Positions 1 to 11,338 of a DNA stretch of 64,000 nucleotides are shown one piece after another. The stretch is taken from the NCBI RefSeq assembly GCF_000346465.2, contig NC_034009.1:40612053-40676052 (forward strand), in the 5' to 3' direction. Numbering within the stretch: position 1 is the stretch's first letter; each line of letters starts with the position of its first letter. Below the pieces are notes generated by a model, which worked only from the letters and a program-made list of their open reading frames with translations, searched no databases and was not told the origin of the DNA. This DNA is from Prunus persica (Eukaryota > Streptophyta > Magnoliopsida > Rosales > Rosaceae). A program made the translations under genes and the position numbers.

Positions 1-758
1 GCTTGAACGAGTTAGGCTAATTTTTGTAAAATGAAGTGTAATGCCTAAAAATTAGTAATAAATTTCCTTTTTCCCAAATTTTACACTAAGCTAAAGTCCA
101 CCCTAGTCATAGAATAGTTCCGCCCTTGAGTATAATCGTTAATTACAATACAACAATATTTTATTTCCACATGTATTTTTGGTACGTGCCATATTTACAC
201 GTATTTAAGTGGTAAGTGAGAGGGAAAGGTGTCACTCTCAGTCTCCCTGGTTTTCAGTTTTTAACAGTCCTTGTATTTTGCTTTTGTCTTCTGATGACCT
301 CAGAACGGTCTTCCACCCTCCACCTTTTGGTGGGTAATTCTGGCTGCTTTCGACGCTAATTGACCCAACAACAAATGAAGATAAAATCTCTAGAAGCTTG
401 AAGTTGATGTTTCAAACTTGACTTCTTATCTGGCATGTATATGATGACAACAACCTAACCTTTTAAAGAAAACTTGTAAACTTGTAACAATTTTGATACA
501 AACAATGGGGGTGTGGGTTTTGTTTCCATTTCTTAGGCTTTATCTTTTATTTCAAGAAAGAAAAAGGGTTTGTGATTATGACTGGCTGGGCTAAAATATT
601 AGAGGGCCTAGCAGACCCAAAAAGAGAAGAGGGCCTATATCCTATACTGGGGTTTAATCTTGTGTCCGGGTTCAAACCATGTCTATTAGATTCGGGCGAA
701 CCAGAAATCAATGAACAAGTTGTCGCCTGCAACTGATTTGTCTGTCCCAGTGAGAGAG
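1..758. other. Intergenic region upstream of the TPR gene
   Basis: I see no convincing coding exon here. The last 100-200 bases before the TPR gene probably hold its promoter and 5' UTR, but no clear TATA box stands out. A short open frame on the minus strand (547-732) has no recognisable domain and I treat it as chance. Confidence 0.5.
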
Positions 759-2935
759 ATGAAAATAGCTTGGAAGAACAACAAGAAGCGGCCTTTGGGC
801 ATCATATCAAAGTACCCAAATCTCCCTTTTGAGCAGCAACACGACCAACACAACAATCAAGAAGACCCAGCAAACGATCCCAATAAGAATCAAAACCATA
901 CAGAGCTCAACCAGGAAGAACACCATGAGCCACTCGACGCTCAGAGCGAGCCATCAGATTCTTCAGACGCTGCAAAACTCTTCCACTCCTTTCAAGCCGA
1001 GGGAACTAAGCTGGCCGAGGTAATAAATACCCTAAATTTGTTGTTTTGATTTTTGATTTTGCTATTATGTTATTGCAGAAGGAAAACGGAATTACCCAAG
1101 TATTGTTATCTTTTGATTTGAAGGTAGATTATGGGGTTTTTGAATGTGTTAATTTGTTTTTGATGCGATAATGGGTGGAACCCAGTTTCCCAATTTAGGC
1201 TGCCCCAAGAACAATGGTTATTAGAATTGTGGTGAAGTTTTGTAGCTGCCCAGTTGTTGAAGTAAAAATTTATGAAACAAAAGCTGAGAAATGGAAAGTT
1301 ATAGCTGCCCCAATTGGTAAAACATGAATTTTTTTAGTTAATAGCTTCTTACTAGCAGATAATAATAATAATATTGTGGAAGTGGCGTGCCATATTATAC
1401 TTTTGTCAATAATTTCTTGCTGGAGGAAATCATGCCAATTGCTTCTAAGAAATAGTAATACAGCCAAAAAAAGGGGGGAATCTTCTCGTTATGTACGAGT
1501 AATTATAATTATGATCATGATGTAAAGTAATGTCTGCTGATTCCTGATCTGGATGACTTAATGGCATCTTTCTCACATCAACCGATCTTTGAAGGGTGGA
1601 AAGTACCGTGAAGCATTGGGAAAATGGGAGGCCGCTCTTATGTTGATGCCTGAAAATGCTGTTTTACATGAACAGAAGGCACAAGTTTTGCTTGAACTTG
1701 GGGATGCATGGAATGCAGTAAAGGCAGCAACTCGTGCGTTTCAATTCTATCTCCCTTTGGGTTTTGCTTGTGTGTGTGTATTTGCATACATGTATGCCTT
1801 TTTCTTACTAGGTGCATATGCATGATATTGGCTTTTTTTTACTTCTCAGGCCACCATGATATATTTTGTTTCCAAGTTCATTATTTGGTTCCAAAACTTT
1901 GTGAAACCCTTTAGCTTTCTGCACTCTTTGGTCCTCATTCACTATATTATGTCCACACCTTCACACACATTTACTTTTCAAGCTCTCTTTTATGTTTAGT
2001 TTGTGCTTATTTTGATTTCTCTGGTTCAATTGTGAGTGCTTTGTTGTGCTTATATGTGGATAAAAATTGACAGGAGCCACTGAGTTGAAGCCTTCATGGG
2101 ATGAGGTACGTCAGTGTTGTATTCTCTGACCTGGTTCTCACCTCAATAGGTTTTCATGTGCGAGTTCCAAGTTATGATGGTGCTCTTTCCTTTAGGAAAT
2201 TTTGAAGAAGATGGACGTTTCATTTATATGCTTGTTAGAATTTTTTTTTTTCTGGTGATAATCCTTGGTACAATTAGCATTTTTATTAGTGTGAATTGTT
2301 TCTCATAAACTGGATATGTTCAGGCATGGGTTACCCTTGGCAGAGCACAGTTAAACTTTGGGGAGCCTGATAGTGCCATTGAAAGCTTCGACAGTGCATT
2401 AGCCATCAAGGTATGGTTTCAAGATATTATAATCTGTAGTTCTCAAAGATTCTTCCACTGTTTTGTGATCGCATTGTGTTTGGGCCACGGGCCTTCAATA
2501 GAGTCTGGCACTGCAATATTATGTGCTAAGCTACTAAGAACTGCAACGTCTTCATGGTTATATATAATTATTATTCCCTCAAGTAGGATTGAAGTGGATG
2601 ATTGTTTTTATGTATATTAGAGAGATGAGTTTTTCTTCCACTGTTTTGTCATTGCATTGTGTTGGAGATCTGACCTCCATTGGAGTCTGGCATTTGCAAC
2701 ATGACGTGCTAAGCTAATATTTACACACAGAATGTAACTATATGGTACAAATCTCTATATGTTTTGTTTCGTGTTAAGAATATAAGTTGAATTTAAACTG
2801 TATGTACAGCCTGATTCTGAGGAGGCTCGAGATGACAGACATACAGCGATGCAACTGGTGAAAAGGCGAAAACAACTCCATTCATCAGGCTTAAGCCCGA
2901 CAAGAAACCGTTATGCAGTTGGTGAGAAGACATGA
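759..2935 (+). CDS. TTC33: Tetratricopeptide repeat protein 33-like (five exons)
   Basis: Exons 759-1019, 1595-1733, 2074-2105, 2324-2410 and 2810-2935 join in frame with GT-AG introns to give 214 residues. The N terminus is basic and then rich in N, Q, D and H. Exons 2-4 encode TPR helices, visible as YREALGKWEAAL, NAVKAATRATELKPSWDEAW and LGRAQLNFGEPDSAIESFDSAL. The basic C terminus ends after RNRYAVGEKT. TPR units are protein-interaction surfaces; the cellular role of this plant TTC33 family is not established by the sequence. I chose the ATG at 759 (MKIAWKNNKKRP) because family members begin this way; an in-frame ATG at 711 would add 16 residues. The gene looks intact, and its exon 3 is only 32 bp. 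Confidence 0.88.
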
Positions 2936-3185
2936 AAACTGTTGTTGAATTGTGTATATAGTAGAGGAAAAGTGGACTTCAGCTTAGTTTTGGTTCATGC
3001 GTGAAAGTCCCTGGCAGGACAATCTACTTTCTATATAATGTTGTATCTTGTTAAATTAAATATAATTTATTGCTTGCTTTTAACAATTGCGAAACATAAA
3101 AATGTGTAGTTGTTAACAACAATACAGCTGCTTATTAAAAAAAATAAAAAAATAAAACAACACAGCTCATCAAGTCTAAGTCTAC

Positions 3186-3524
3186 TCAACCGATAGACAC
3201 GGCAATTTCTCGTAACACGAACTTCTGTACGGTGGACGTCTTGGGCAGCTCTTCCGTGAACACCACCGTCTTTGGCGCCAAGAAATGAGGCAACCTTTTC
3301 CTACAGAACTCCATTATATCCTTCTCGCCAGGAACACTGCAATCCAACCCTGCACTCTCCAAGCATACGAAAGCACAAGGCGTCGACCCCCCGAACTTGT
3401 CCTGCTTAGCCACCACAGCTGCCTCATTCACCACCGGGTTCCAGTACAACACCGACTCCATCTCCGCACTGCACACCTTTTCACCTCCGCTATTAATCAC
3501 ATCCTTGGACCGATCCTTGATTTC
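3186..3524 (-). pseudogene. C-terminal fragment of an acyl-activating enzyme (AMP-binding family)
   Basis: The frame encodes about 112 residues matching only the C-terminal domain of plant acyl-activating enzymes (acetate/butyrate-CoA ligase-like): EIKDRSKDVINSGGEK, then EAAVVAKQDKFGGSTPCAFV, FCRKRLPHFLAPKTVVF and ELPKTSTVQKFVLRE. Family members are about 550 residues, and no exon for the N-terminal adenylation domain occurs upstream on this strand before the next gene. In the A10 motif the usual PKTSTGK reads PKTSTVQK, so the Gly-Lys pair with the catalytic lysine is missing. The piece ends in a normal stop. I read it as a truncated, dead copy, perhaps of the last exon only. Confidence 0.8.
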
Positions 3525-4313
3525 CAAATATATTTTGAGGGGTTTTTTATTATATTTTATTTTAATTATTAAAAATTTGAATTATCTTTTTATCTTTTCA
3601 TCTAATTATATTTTTATCTATGTGGATGTGAACTCCACTGGCCGTCCATGTGTATGAAATTAAAAAAATATACATACCACATAATCAAAGTTAACAGACT
3701 TTTGGACGGAGTTAACGGCAGAAGGCAATGTGGATCACCAAACTATGGTCAAGGAGGGAAAGTGAACCATTTTAAGTTTTGGAGAGGTAAAGTAAGATTT
3801 GACCATGGTTTCAAGGGGCATTGGTATAAATAAGTCTAAAATAACAAACAACCTTATCAAAGCATGTACCACAAGATAAAAACACAAGACATGAAGGATG
3901 TAAGAAACTTAACATGTTATATAAACTGTTTGATTAGTTAAACTTGATAAACTTTCATCGTTTTACAACAGAAGTGTGGAGTTACTTTCTGATACCCTTC
4001 AAAAGTACGTACTTACAAAACACAAACCACCAGTATGTTCAATGGTGGCTGTTAAAATGGCCATTTTACCAAACTTCTGTATTGCTCTCTCTCAAATTGT
4101 GCACTTTAGCAAGGACCAAACTACATATACAGCCTTTAGAATCATGTCTTTTGCTAAGTTAAGTATCCAAAAGTCAGCATAATCTAGCAGAGTTAACAAC
4201 CTACGAAAATGTCGCCCCTAAACAACGCAGACAAACAGAATTCTTAGCCTTGGGCGACATGCCTAGTAAATCAAAATCGTTACTCACAGAACACGTCAGT
4301 CCTGAAAACTGTC
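3525..4313. other. Intergenic spacer, possibly with a transposon remnant
   Basis: There is no supported coding exon. The part at about 3680-3835 (GGACGGAGTTAACGGC onward, ending in TATAAATAAGTC) has the style of a plant DNA-transposon end, but I cannot find its partner. The right part should contain the 3' UTR and polyadenylation region of the EHD3-like gene. Confidence 0.35.
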
Positions 4314-7300
4314 TCATTCTTTTTTACTCATCATATCTTCTTCATGATCTAGAGTCTTGACTGCATATACAAGCAACTCCATTCCCCCTCTACCTTGTCC
4401 TGATTCCCTGTCAGCTCGTTTTTCATTCAACTTCCTTGATCCTTCACTGTTCTTTTTCTGTTTCTTTTCATTCTTATCATGAGCCTTTCTTGTCCTGCGT
4501 ATGACCTGAATTGCTGCACGACATTTTCTGCAAAACCATTTCCCGCTTGGAATGGCGATGCGTGGTGGGTCCATACAATAGATGTGGTACCCATGATCAC
4601 AGCCATCACAAAGAACAATTATATCATCGTCTCGATCAGTGAGACAAGCTCTGCACAGACAAGAATAGCAGTACCAACAGGGACCATATGATTTTAACTC
4701 CTTAGTTGTCAGACACCTCTCATGGTAGTATTTCTTCGGGCAGTATGGATGACCACATATCTTCAACTTGTCACTTTTTTCTACCTCCATTCCACAAGTT
4801 TTGCAGATGTTCAAGTCTTTGCTCGCTTCCGAAGGTTGGATTCCATCATCTGTATTAAAATTTGAATTCTCTCCCATCTCATTGACTGTTTCTTCATCTG
4901 TAGAAACACTTTCACCTCCAACTCCATCAACTAGAGTCTTGGGCACATTCAACTTCTCACACACAACACAGTTCTCATGGGATGATCGAACGCCACTGGC
5001 AGTGCAACTCAAACAATACCAACTTTTTAGAGGAATCTCTTTGACAGCAGGCTGAATGCAGGAGATATGGTACATGTCCTCACATGAATCACATACTAGA
5101 CAATCCTTCCCATCTGCCTTGCCTCCACAATGCATGCAAGTATATACACTGTGCACAGCACAATCCTCTGTTTGCTCCAGTTTAGTGTGAAAGTCAGATT
5201 CGAAGGCGTAGAACTGTTTTAAAGTGATACAAGTTAGTACCCCTTTAAACCAGCTGATCAATTCCTTAAAATAGAATCGTAAGTGTGATAAATGAAATAC
5301 ATTTAGTTATATTTTTTTTGGCCGGACATTAATTAGATTGATAATTACTCAAACCACCAAAATTGATTTCAGAATTCTCACTGTCAGGTGACCCCATCTC
5401 ATTATAATATTAATAATTAGACAATTCACCATTTTTACATCTTCAAAATGACATCAAAATTCCAATATGCAGACAGGCTATATCCCTAGAAGTGACAATA
5501 ATGCAAAAGGCAGATATGCATTAGTTGGAAAAAAAAGAAAAAGAAACAACTACTTTTAGAGTATTTTTCTTCCAGAATATAGAATGCTAGATATTCACAA
5601 AGAGTTTTATGCATGCAATTAGTAGAACTTTAATACAAACATTAGGAGTTTTCTGAAGAAAAAAATTCCTGAATTTATATATTTCCGAGGTACCAAATGC
5701 ACATACAATCAGGCATTTCACCAGACGTCAGCAATTCAATTAAACACAGTTCTATGTTAAAACTAGAAAACTCTTGTACCTCATCTTTTCCACCTTCAAA
5801 TGTATTTCGGACTGAACCTCCCACCTGAGATGACAGATAAGATAATTCGTTGTGAGATCAGGCTTATAACCTTATCCACAGAGTGAACATATTCTAGAAC
5901 CAATAGATTTCATTAAACTAAATCCTCAGGTACTTGGACCAGACATCGCTTCAACTGAATCATCTAACCTGTTCTTTGTAAGAACTCCTTGACATGTCCG
6001 AGAGGCTTTTTGCAAGAGAAATCAAGTTAGTACCAATCCCTTGAAGCTTTCTCCATATCTGGAAAATATACAGGTTTGGAATATTATAAAATGAGACAAA
6101 AAAACAGATCACCTTCAAGGTATTTTACATGACTATAATAATGGCTCGAGTCTAGAATTCCTTGTAATACATATGTCGATTAGCCAATGTCAAACAATGC
6201 AATCAGATTAGCCAGGGAACTTGAACCACACGTCTAGCAGTATCTAAAACAAAGAAGGTAGAATATGATAAGACATTTCAGATTTTAAGACTTTCATGAT
6301 TGAAACAATACCTTCAACTGAAGCCAGTTAATGAGAGCATTCTGACAATAAATATCATAATCAATTCCAATATGGTAACCATATAAAGTAGATTTACTTT
6401 TCAAGTTTTCCAAAGTTCACAAACATGCTTTGGAATCATTAACGCAATACTTGAAACATTTAAACTTGACATTACATAGTTATCACATCTACACCATGAT
6501 ACTAAGCAAAATCTAGACATCCAATTAATTACTATTAATAATAGATATCAGGACCACTACACTTAACATAAGACTACCCAACTTGCCTGTTGCATATCAT
6601 GTGAGAATAGCATAGGCGAATGTTCATAATCCCCCTTTTTCATCCTTGAGTTTATGAGATTAAGGTCGAAAATGCTGTCAGCCTTGATTCCTTGAAAATT
6701 TTCCAACAGCAGTTTGCACAATGAAGCAAAATTTTCTGAAACTAAAACATTAAAAAAAGCACGCTGACACATTGCAGTAACTGTAGGATAGTTTGTTTTA
6801 TTTGAAGATCCATTCAATATAACACCAGCTTGCCCATTGGCTGCACTATGAGGTCCATTCAAGATAGACCGCGTTGGAAAAAAACATTGATGCCTATCCG
6901 CATCATTATCACCAGATTCCTGCAAAACAACCACAAAATGAAAATGATAACAGGAAATTTAAAAATCAAATTGAACCAATAAATACGAAGGAATGGCTAT
7001 AAGTCTGTAAATCAACTATCATCAGCAGAACACTTCGGCTATAAGCCAATAAATACAAACCTTAACTCTTGTGGTATGATCAATGTCTCGAAAATGTACA
7101 ATTGCTTCTCGGATGCACACTTGTACACCACCTTCATCATCACCTAACGACTGATACATGCTGTCCAGTACAGCATTTCTCCAGTGCCTATCTGAGCAAG
7201 CATCTGAACTATTCGTTTGAAGATGGACTTGCTCACAAGAGTTATTCTGTATTGCTGTGTCCACAGGTTCCTTTAGACGCTGCAAAAAATCAAACATAGA

Positions 7301-8676
7301 TTGATAAAAACAAGGACCAAAAAGTACCACTGGACAGAAAAATTTGAGGATTGAAGGGATGGAACCCGCAAATTATCTATATCTCTTTTCTCAATAACAA
7401 TGTAGATTACAATACATTTGTAGCTCATCATAGCCAAATTAGCCATATTTAAAGTATCAATATCTGAACAACTAAACCGGAGCTCATCACCATTTTGATA
7501 AGCAGTATCAACTACTGTAGTTATTGGTTCAACAGAAATTCCATCAATGGAGCTCATAGCATTCAACCATTAATTTTCTAATATATTAATTCATATGTAA
7601 TAGATGGTTCTGGTACTTGTTGAGCCAATATGGATCAGGAAGGAATAATCATACAAACAAGGTTTTTTTTATCAGGGCAAAAAGCTCATAATTGTTCTAG
7701 GTTCTAATCACAACTTTGAAAGCTTCAGGTCAAATAAACCCCTTAACAAAGCACAAAATTTCAATTTGCAACCAATCAATCCCCTTTCAAAATTATCCCT
7801 GTAAAATAAACCTCTTTCATTTTCCTCCTGTGGTACTAACAAATCCCCCTAAATAGCCTAATGAGCTCTCAAATGCGCTAATGAGAAGAGTACTGATGGT
7901 TACGTTTATTTGTTTATATTGCCAACCAAATTTTCATTGTTCGAGTTATAAAGAAATTTTAAATTCACTATGGATCCAAAATTCATGAGCCTTGTTATTA
8001 CTGGTATCATTTATAAGCTGATTCTTCTGTTTATATTAAAAACAGCTTACCATTGCTCAGGTGTAACTCCGTTAAAATTCAACTTGAAACAGTGGGACAT
8101 CAGCCAACATACTAGAATATTGCAGTCCTGGTTTCCAAATTGGCTAATTAAATAAAAAATATGGTTTTTGTCAACACAAATTTTGGCAGAGAGGAAGAGA
8201 GCTAGAGTAAGCACCTGGTCTGCCAATTGGCTCGAAGATTCTACATCAGCTCCCCCATATTCTTGTGACCTGCTATCCCAACTTGACCCTGCACGCCTCC
8301 GCCTCTTGTAAGTCCGAACAACCTCACTTGCATCTGAGCGGCCTTCGGCAAAGTTTTTACACACCCTAAATTCAAATCCATTGGCTTCACTCTTCAAGCA
8401 TTGAGCTTTGTGAGTGCATTCCGTACTACCATCATTGGCTTCACTCTTCCAGGTTTGAACTTTCTCAGTGCACTCCGTACTACCACCATTGGCTTCACTC
8501 TTCCAGGATTGAACTTTCTCAGTGCACTCCGTATTACCACCATTGGCTTCACTTGTCAAGGATTGAACTTTCTCAGTGCACTCCGTACTACCACATTTGG
8601 CTTCACTCGTCAAGGATTGAACTTTCTCAGTGCACACCGTAATACCACCATTGCTTTTTCCTTCTTCAGGTTCCAT
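4314..8676 (-). CDS. EHD3: PHD finger protein EHD3-like (six exons)
   Basis: Minus-strand exons 8676-8215, 7279-7061, 6919-6587, 6058-5969, 5824-5780 and 5213-4314 join in phase 0 throughout, giving 682 residues. The N terminus holds five 18-residue repeats (TECTEKVQSLTSEANGG type) followed by a basic stretch (YKRRRRAG). The middle has the family block CQRAFFNVLVSENFASLC and an IWRKLQGIGTNLISLAKSL helix. The last exon carries the zinc-binding part: one PHD finger from CMHCGGKADGKDCLVC, then CKTCGMEVE, and a C-terminal PHD with LCDGCDHGYHIYCMDPP and WFCRKC, followed by a basic tail. Rice EHD3 is a nuclear flowering-time regulator; PHD fingers generally read histone tails. Function here is inferred from homology. 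The intron after exon 3 uses a GC donor (CAG|GCAAGT). Confidence 0.86.
8371..8640 (-). repeat. 54-bp coding tandem repeat, five copies, in the EHD3-like gene
   Basis: Five consecutive 18-codon units start at about codon 13 of the gene and read T(V/E)CT(E/H)KxQxxxSEAxxx. Units 2-4 are nearly identical and unit 5 is the most diverged. Each unit contributes one cysteine and an acidic-basic pattern with no known fold. The copy number is likely to vary between alleles. Confidence 0.85.
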
Positions 8677-8716
8677 TACAAAACAGAACCCTAAATTTCT
8701 CAAACGTCACAGTTTG

Positions 8717-9109
8717 AAAAACTAGGGTTTCACAGCAGCCACCTAGATTCCATTATCTTTAGCACTTAGCAAATTTCAGCAAACCAACAAAATAAACCAG
8801 GAAACATTCACAGCCAAAGCCGTCATAGTAAAATCCCCTACTGTTGGGTAGCCGAGAAAATATGAAACTCCAAAGTCTTAGGCTTTCAGTTGCTTTGGGT
8901 ATCTTCGGGAAATGTAAAATTCGGCTAAGCTAAACCCAAGACCAAATCTTTTGACACCTTTTTGAGACGTAATCTGATGCCTAGGTCGAACACACTGAGA
9001 ACCTTAAAATTACGACTTGGTTTTATTTTCTGTTCATGCATTTTCTCGTCAACCAAACAGATGACAAAATAAACAAAATATAAACATAACTTAAAGATTA
9101 AAAAAAAGC

Positions 9110-9170
<61 letters not shown>

Positions 9171-9456
9171 CAGAGCTGACCTGATAGACAATTTGGGGGC
9201 CAAAAGAGAATCGAAACCCTAGAATCTGAGGAGCGAGGGCTGTTTGTTGTGACTTGTGAGAGACCTGGTTCAGTAGAATAAGAGACTACACTCTTATCTC
9301 AGAATTTCTAAACTTTGACAGACGCAGAAGCAACTAACTGCGACTCGGGCGGTTTTCTAATTAAATTAATTATTTGTTATAATAATATTAAATAATCAGT
9401 TTACGACGTTGTTTGGTCATCACAGCGACTTGTCGTTTCCGATATCTGAGTATGTC
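8717..9456. promoter_or_regulatory. 5' flank of the EHD3-like gene with a (GA)n microsatellite
   Basis: This stretch lies upstream of the minus-strand EHD3-like start. It contains a GA run at about 9113-9163 (CT on the gene strand), a common feature of plant 5' UTRs and core promoters. No coding exon is supported; the open frame across the GA run is only low-complexity sequence. The far end meets an inverted-repeat element at about 9457. Confidence 0.5.
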
Positions 9457-9474
9457 CAATACTAGTGTAGTACC

Positions 9475-9727
9475 CGTGAACAAACATATTCAGAGAGGAG
9501 TGAAGACGATATCTAAAGAAGAAGAAGAGGAAGGAAATAGAAACAGAGAGAAAATTGTAAATTCTGATTTCTGTATTTCTTAAAACTAATTCACCAGCAC
9601 TGTTACACTTTATATCAGTTTATACAAAGCTTACCCGTATAACAGATCTAACTGTCTAACTAATTCTACTAACAACCCACGTGCCTTGCACACCTGATTT
9701 ACTAACTGTTTAATATCACAGTTAACA
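9475..9727 (-). repeat. Copia 3' LTR
   Basis: It is 253 bp and matches the copy at 14396-14648 base for base except its first base, C here instead of T, which breaks the usual TG terminus. It ends in TTAACA on the + strand. Confidence 0.94.
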
Positions 9728-9741
9728 TTTTCCCTACCCTG
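9728..9741 (-). other. Polypurine tract of the Copia element
   Basis: On the minus strand the bases just before the 3' LTR read CAGGGTAGGGAAAA, a purine-rich run in the expected plus-strand priming position. Confidence 0.7.
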
Positions 9742-11338
9742 TTACATCCCCTAATCGAAGATGACTACAATGTCTTGAGAATATAGGACTATGTAATCCT
9801 TTTGTGAATACATCTGCCACTTGTTCTTCTGTAGGGACATACTGTACCAGTAAGTCTTTCTTCTGAACTTTCTCTCTCACAAAATGATAGTCAATGTCCA
9901 GATGTTTGATCCTGGAATGGTAGACAGGATTAGAGCTAAGTGCTAAGGCAGATAGATTGTCACAATACATTACAGGAGGATTAGGTAGAAAGAATTTCAC
10001 ATCCTGCAACACCTGTCTGATCCAAGCAATATCTGCAGCAGTGTTTGCCAAGGCTCTATACTCTGCCTCTGTTGAGCTCCTGGAGACTGATCCCTGCTTT
10101 TTGGACTGCCAAGAGATGGGATTAGGTCCTAAAAACACTACAAAACCTGTGGTAGATCTCCTTGTGTTGATGTCCCCAGCCCAGTCAGCATCACTATATG
10201 CTGACAACTGCCAAGGATCACTTACTCTAGAACTGATACTCGTAAAATTGATGCCAAAACTCAGAGTACCTTGAACATATCTTAAGATTCTTTTGACTAG
10301 CAACCAATGAACATCAGTAGGATTATTCATATATTGACAGACTGTGTTTACTGCATAGGCCAAGTCAGGTCTTGTGAATGTCAAATACTGTAAAGCCCCA
10401 ACAACACTTCTAAACATGGTGGGATCAGATAACAGTTCACCACAATCTGTCAAAATTTGATTATGTGGTTTACACGGAGTTGAACAGGCTCTGCATGACT
10501 GCATTCCAGCTTTATGCAACAGGTCCTTAGCATATTTCGTTTGACTCACAAACAAACCTCCTGAGGCAGGATATGTAATTTGCAATCCTAAGAAATAAGC
10601 AAGGCGCCCCATATCTTTCATTTCAAATACTGAACTCAGGTTATCAACCACACTTTGTACCAAATATGCATTAGAGCCAGTTAATATAATATCATCGACA
10701 TATAGCAGCAACACGATCACATCTGAACCTTCGTGTTTCACAAACAAACTCGGATCAGAGTGGGATATTTTGAACCCCAGTGCTGGCAGATATCCTGTGA
10801 ATTTAGCATTCCAAGCCCTTGGAGCTTGCTTTAGACCATATAATGATTTCTTGAGCTTACACACATACTGTGGATGAGCAGGATCTTCATACCCTTGTGG
10901 TTGACGCATAAACACCTCCTCCTCTAAATCTCCATGAAGGAAGGCATTTTTCACATCGAGTTGCCTTAGTGACCACTGATTCAAAGCAGCAAGACTTAAT
11001 ACCAACCGAACTGTGGTATGTCTGACGACAGGGCTAAATGTTTCCCCAAAGTCTAAACCAGGTTGTTGACTAAATCCCTGAGCAACTAGCCTAGCTTTGT
11101 ACCTTGCAACAGAACCATCTGAGTTCTTCTTTATTTTATACAGCCATTTACTTCCAACTATATTTTTGTTGCCAGGATTAGGCTCTAAACTCCAAGTACC
11201 TTGGGATTGAAGAGCCTCAATTTCCTCCTGCATAGCTTGCCGCCATTCAGCCGAGTACGAGGCCACCTTATAACTACACGGTTCATCTAACTCAACACCA
11301 GCAGTTAAACAGGTGAAATAGCCTTGATAATCTTGAAA
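9734..11338 (-). CDS. Copia reverse transcriptase and RNase H part of pol
   Basis: This frame follows directly, in the same phase, after the stop codon that ends the gag-integrase frame. It begins with the lead-in to WRQAMQEEIEALQ and KWLYKIK. Reverse transcriptase motifs are present, including QLDVKNAFLHGDL, SLYGLKQAPRAW and the active-site YVDD (about residue 189 counted from the methionine-like start near 11266). The RNase H domain shows SDADWAGD, STTGFVVFLG and STEAEYRAL, and the product ends near ADVFTKGL. It copies element RNA into DNA in virus-like particles. No internal stop or frameshift is seen. Without readthrough it would not be made as part of the normal polyprotein. Confidence 0.92.
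   Translation of the reverse strand, partial: FQDYQGYFTCLTAGVELDEPCSYKVASYSAEWRQAMQEEIEALQSQGTWSLEPNPGNKNIVGSKWLYKIKKNSDGSVARYKARLVAQGFSQQPGLDFGETFSPVVRHTTVRLVLSLAALNQWSLRQLDVKNAFLHGDLEEEVFMRQPQGYEDPAHPQYVCKLKKSLYGLKQAPRAWNAKFTGYLPALGFKISHSDPSLFVKHEGSDVIVLLLYVDDIILTGSNAYLVQSVVDNLSSVFEMKDMGRLAYFLGLQITYPASGGLFVSQTKYAKDLLHKAGMQSCRACSTPCKPHNQILTDCGELLSDPTMFRSVVGALQYLTFTRPDLAYAVNTVCQYMNNPTDVHWLLVKRILRYVQGTLSFGINFTSISSRVSDPWQLSAYSDADWAGDINTRRSTTGFVVFLGPNPISWQSKKQGSVSRSSTEAEYRALANTAADIAWIRQVLQDVKFFLPNPPVMYCDNLSALALSSNPVYHSRIKHLDIDYHFVREKVQKKDLLVQYVPTEEQVADVFTKGLHSPIFSRHCSHLRLGDVTG

Noticed and set aside
711..758. Upstream ATG for the TPR gene
   Set aside because: Family members begin at the MKIAWK-type start 16 codons later; kept only as an alternative.
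7290..7566. Open minus-strand frame between EHD3-like exons 1 and 2
   Set aside because: It has no acceptor site that keeps phase (a stop lies just upstream), while exons 8215-8676 and 7061-7279 join perfectly in phase 0 without it. I treat it as intron.
8401..8694. Plus-strand repeated frame opposite EHD3-like exon 1
   Set aside because: It is the antisense shadow of the 54-bp coding repeat; the minus strand has the start, splice site and family continuation.
8925..9203. Leu/Ser-rich minus-strand frame
   Set aside because: Its core is the GA microsatellite; no family resemblance.
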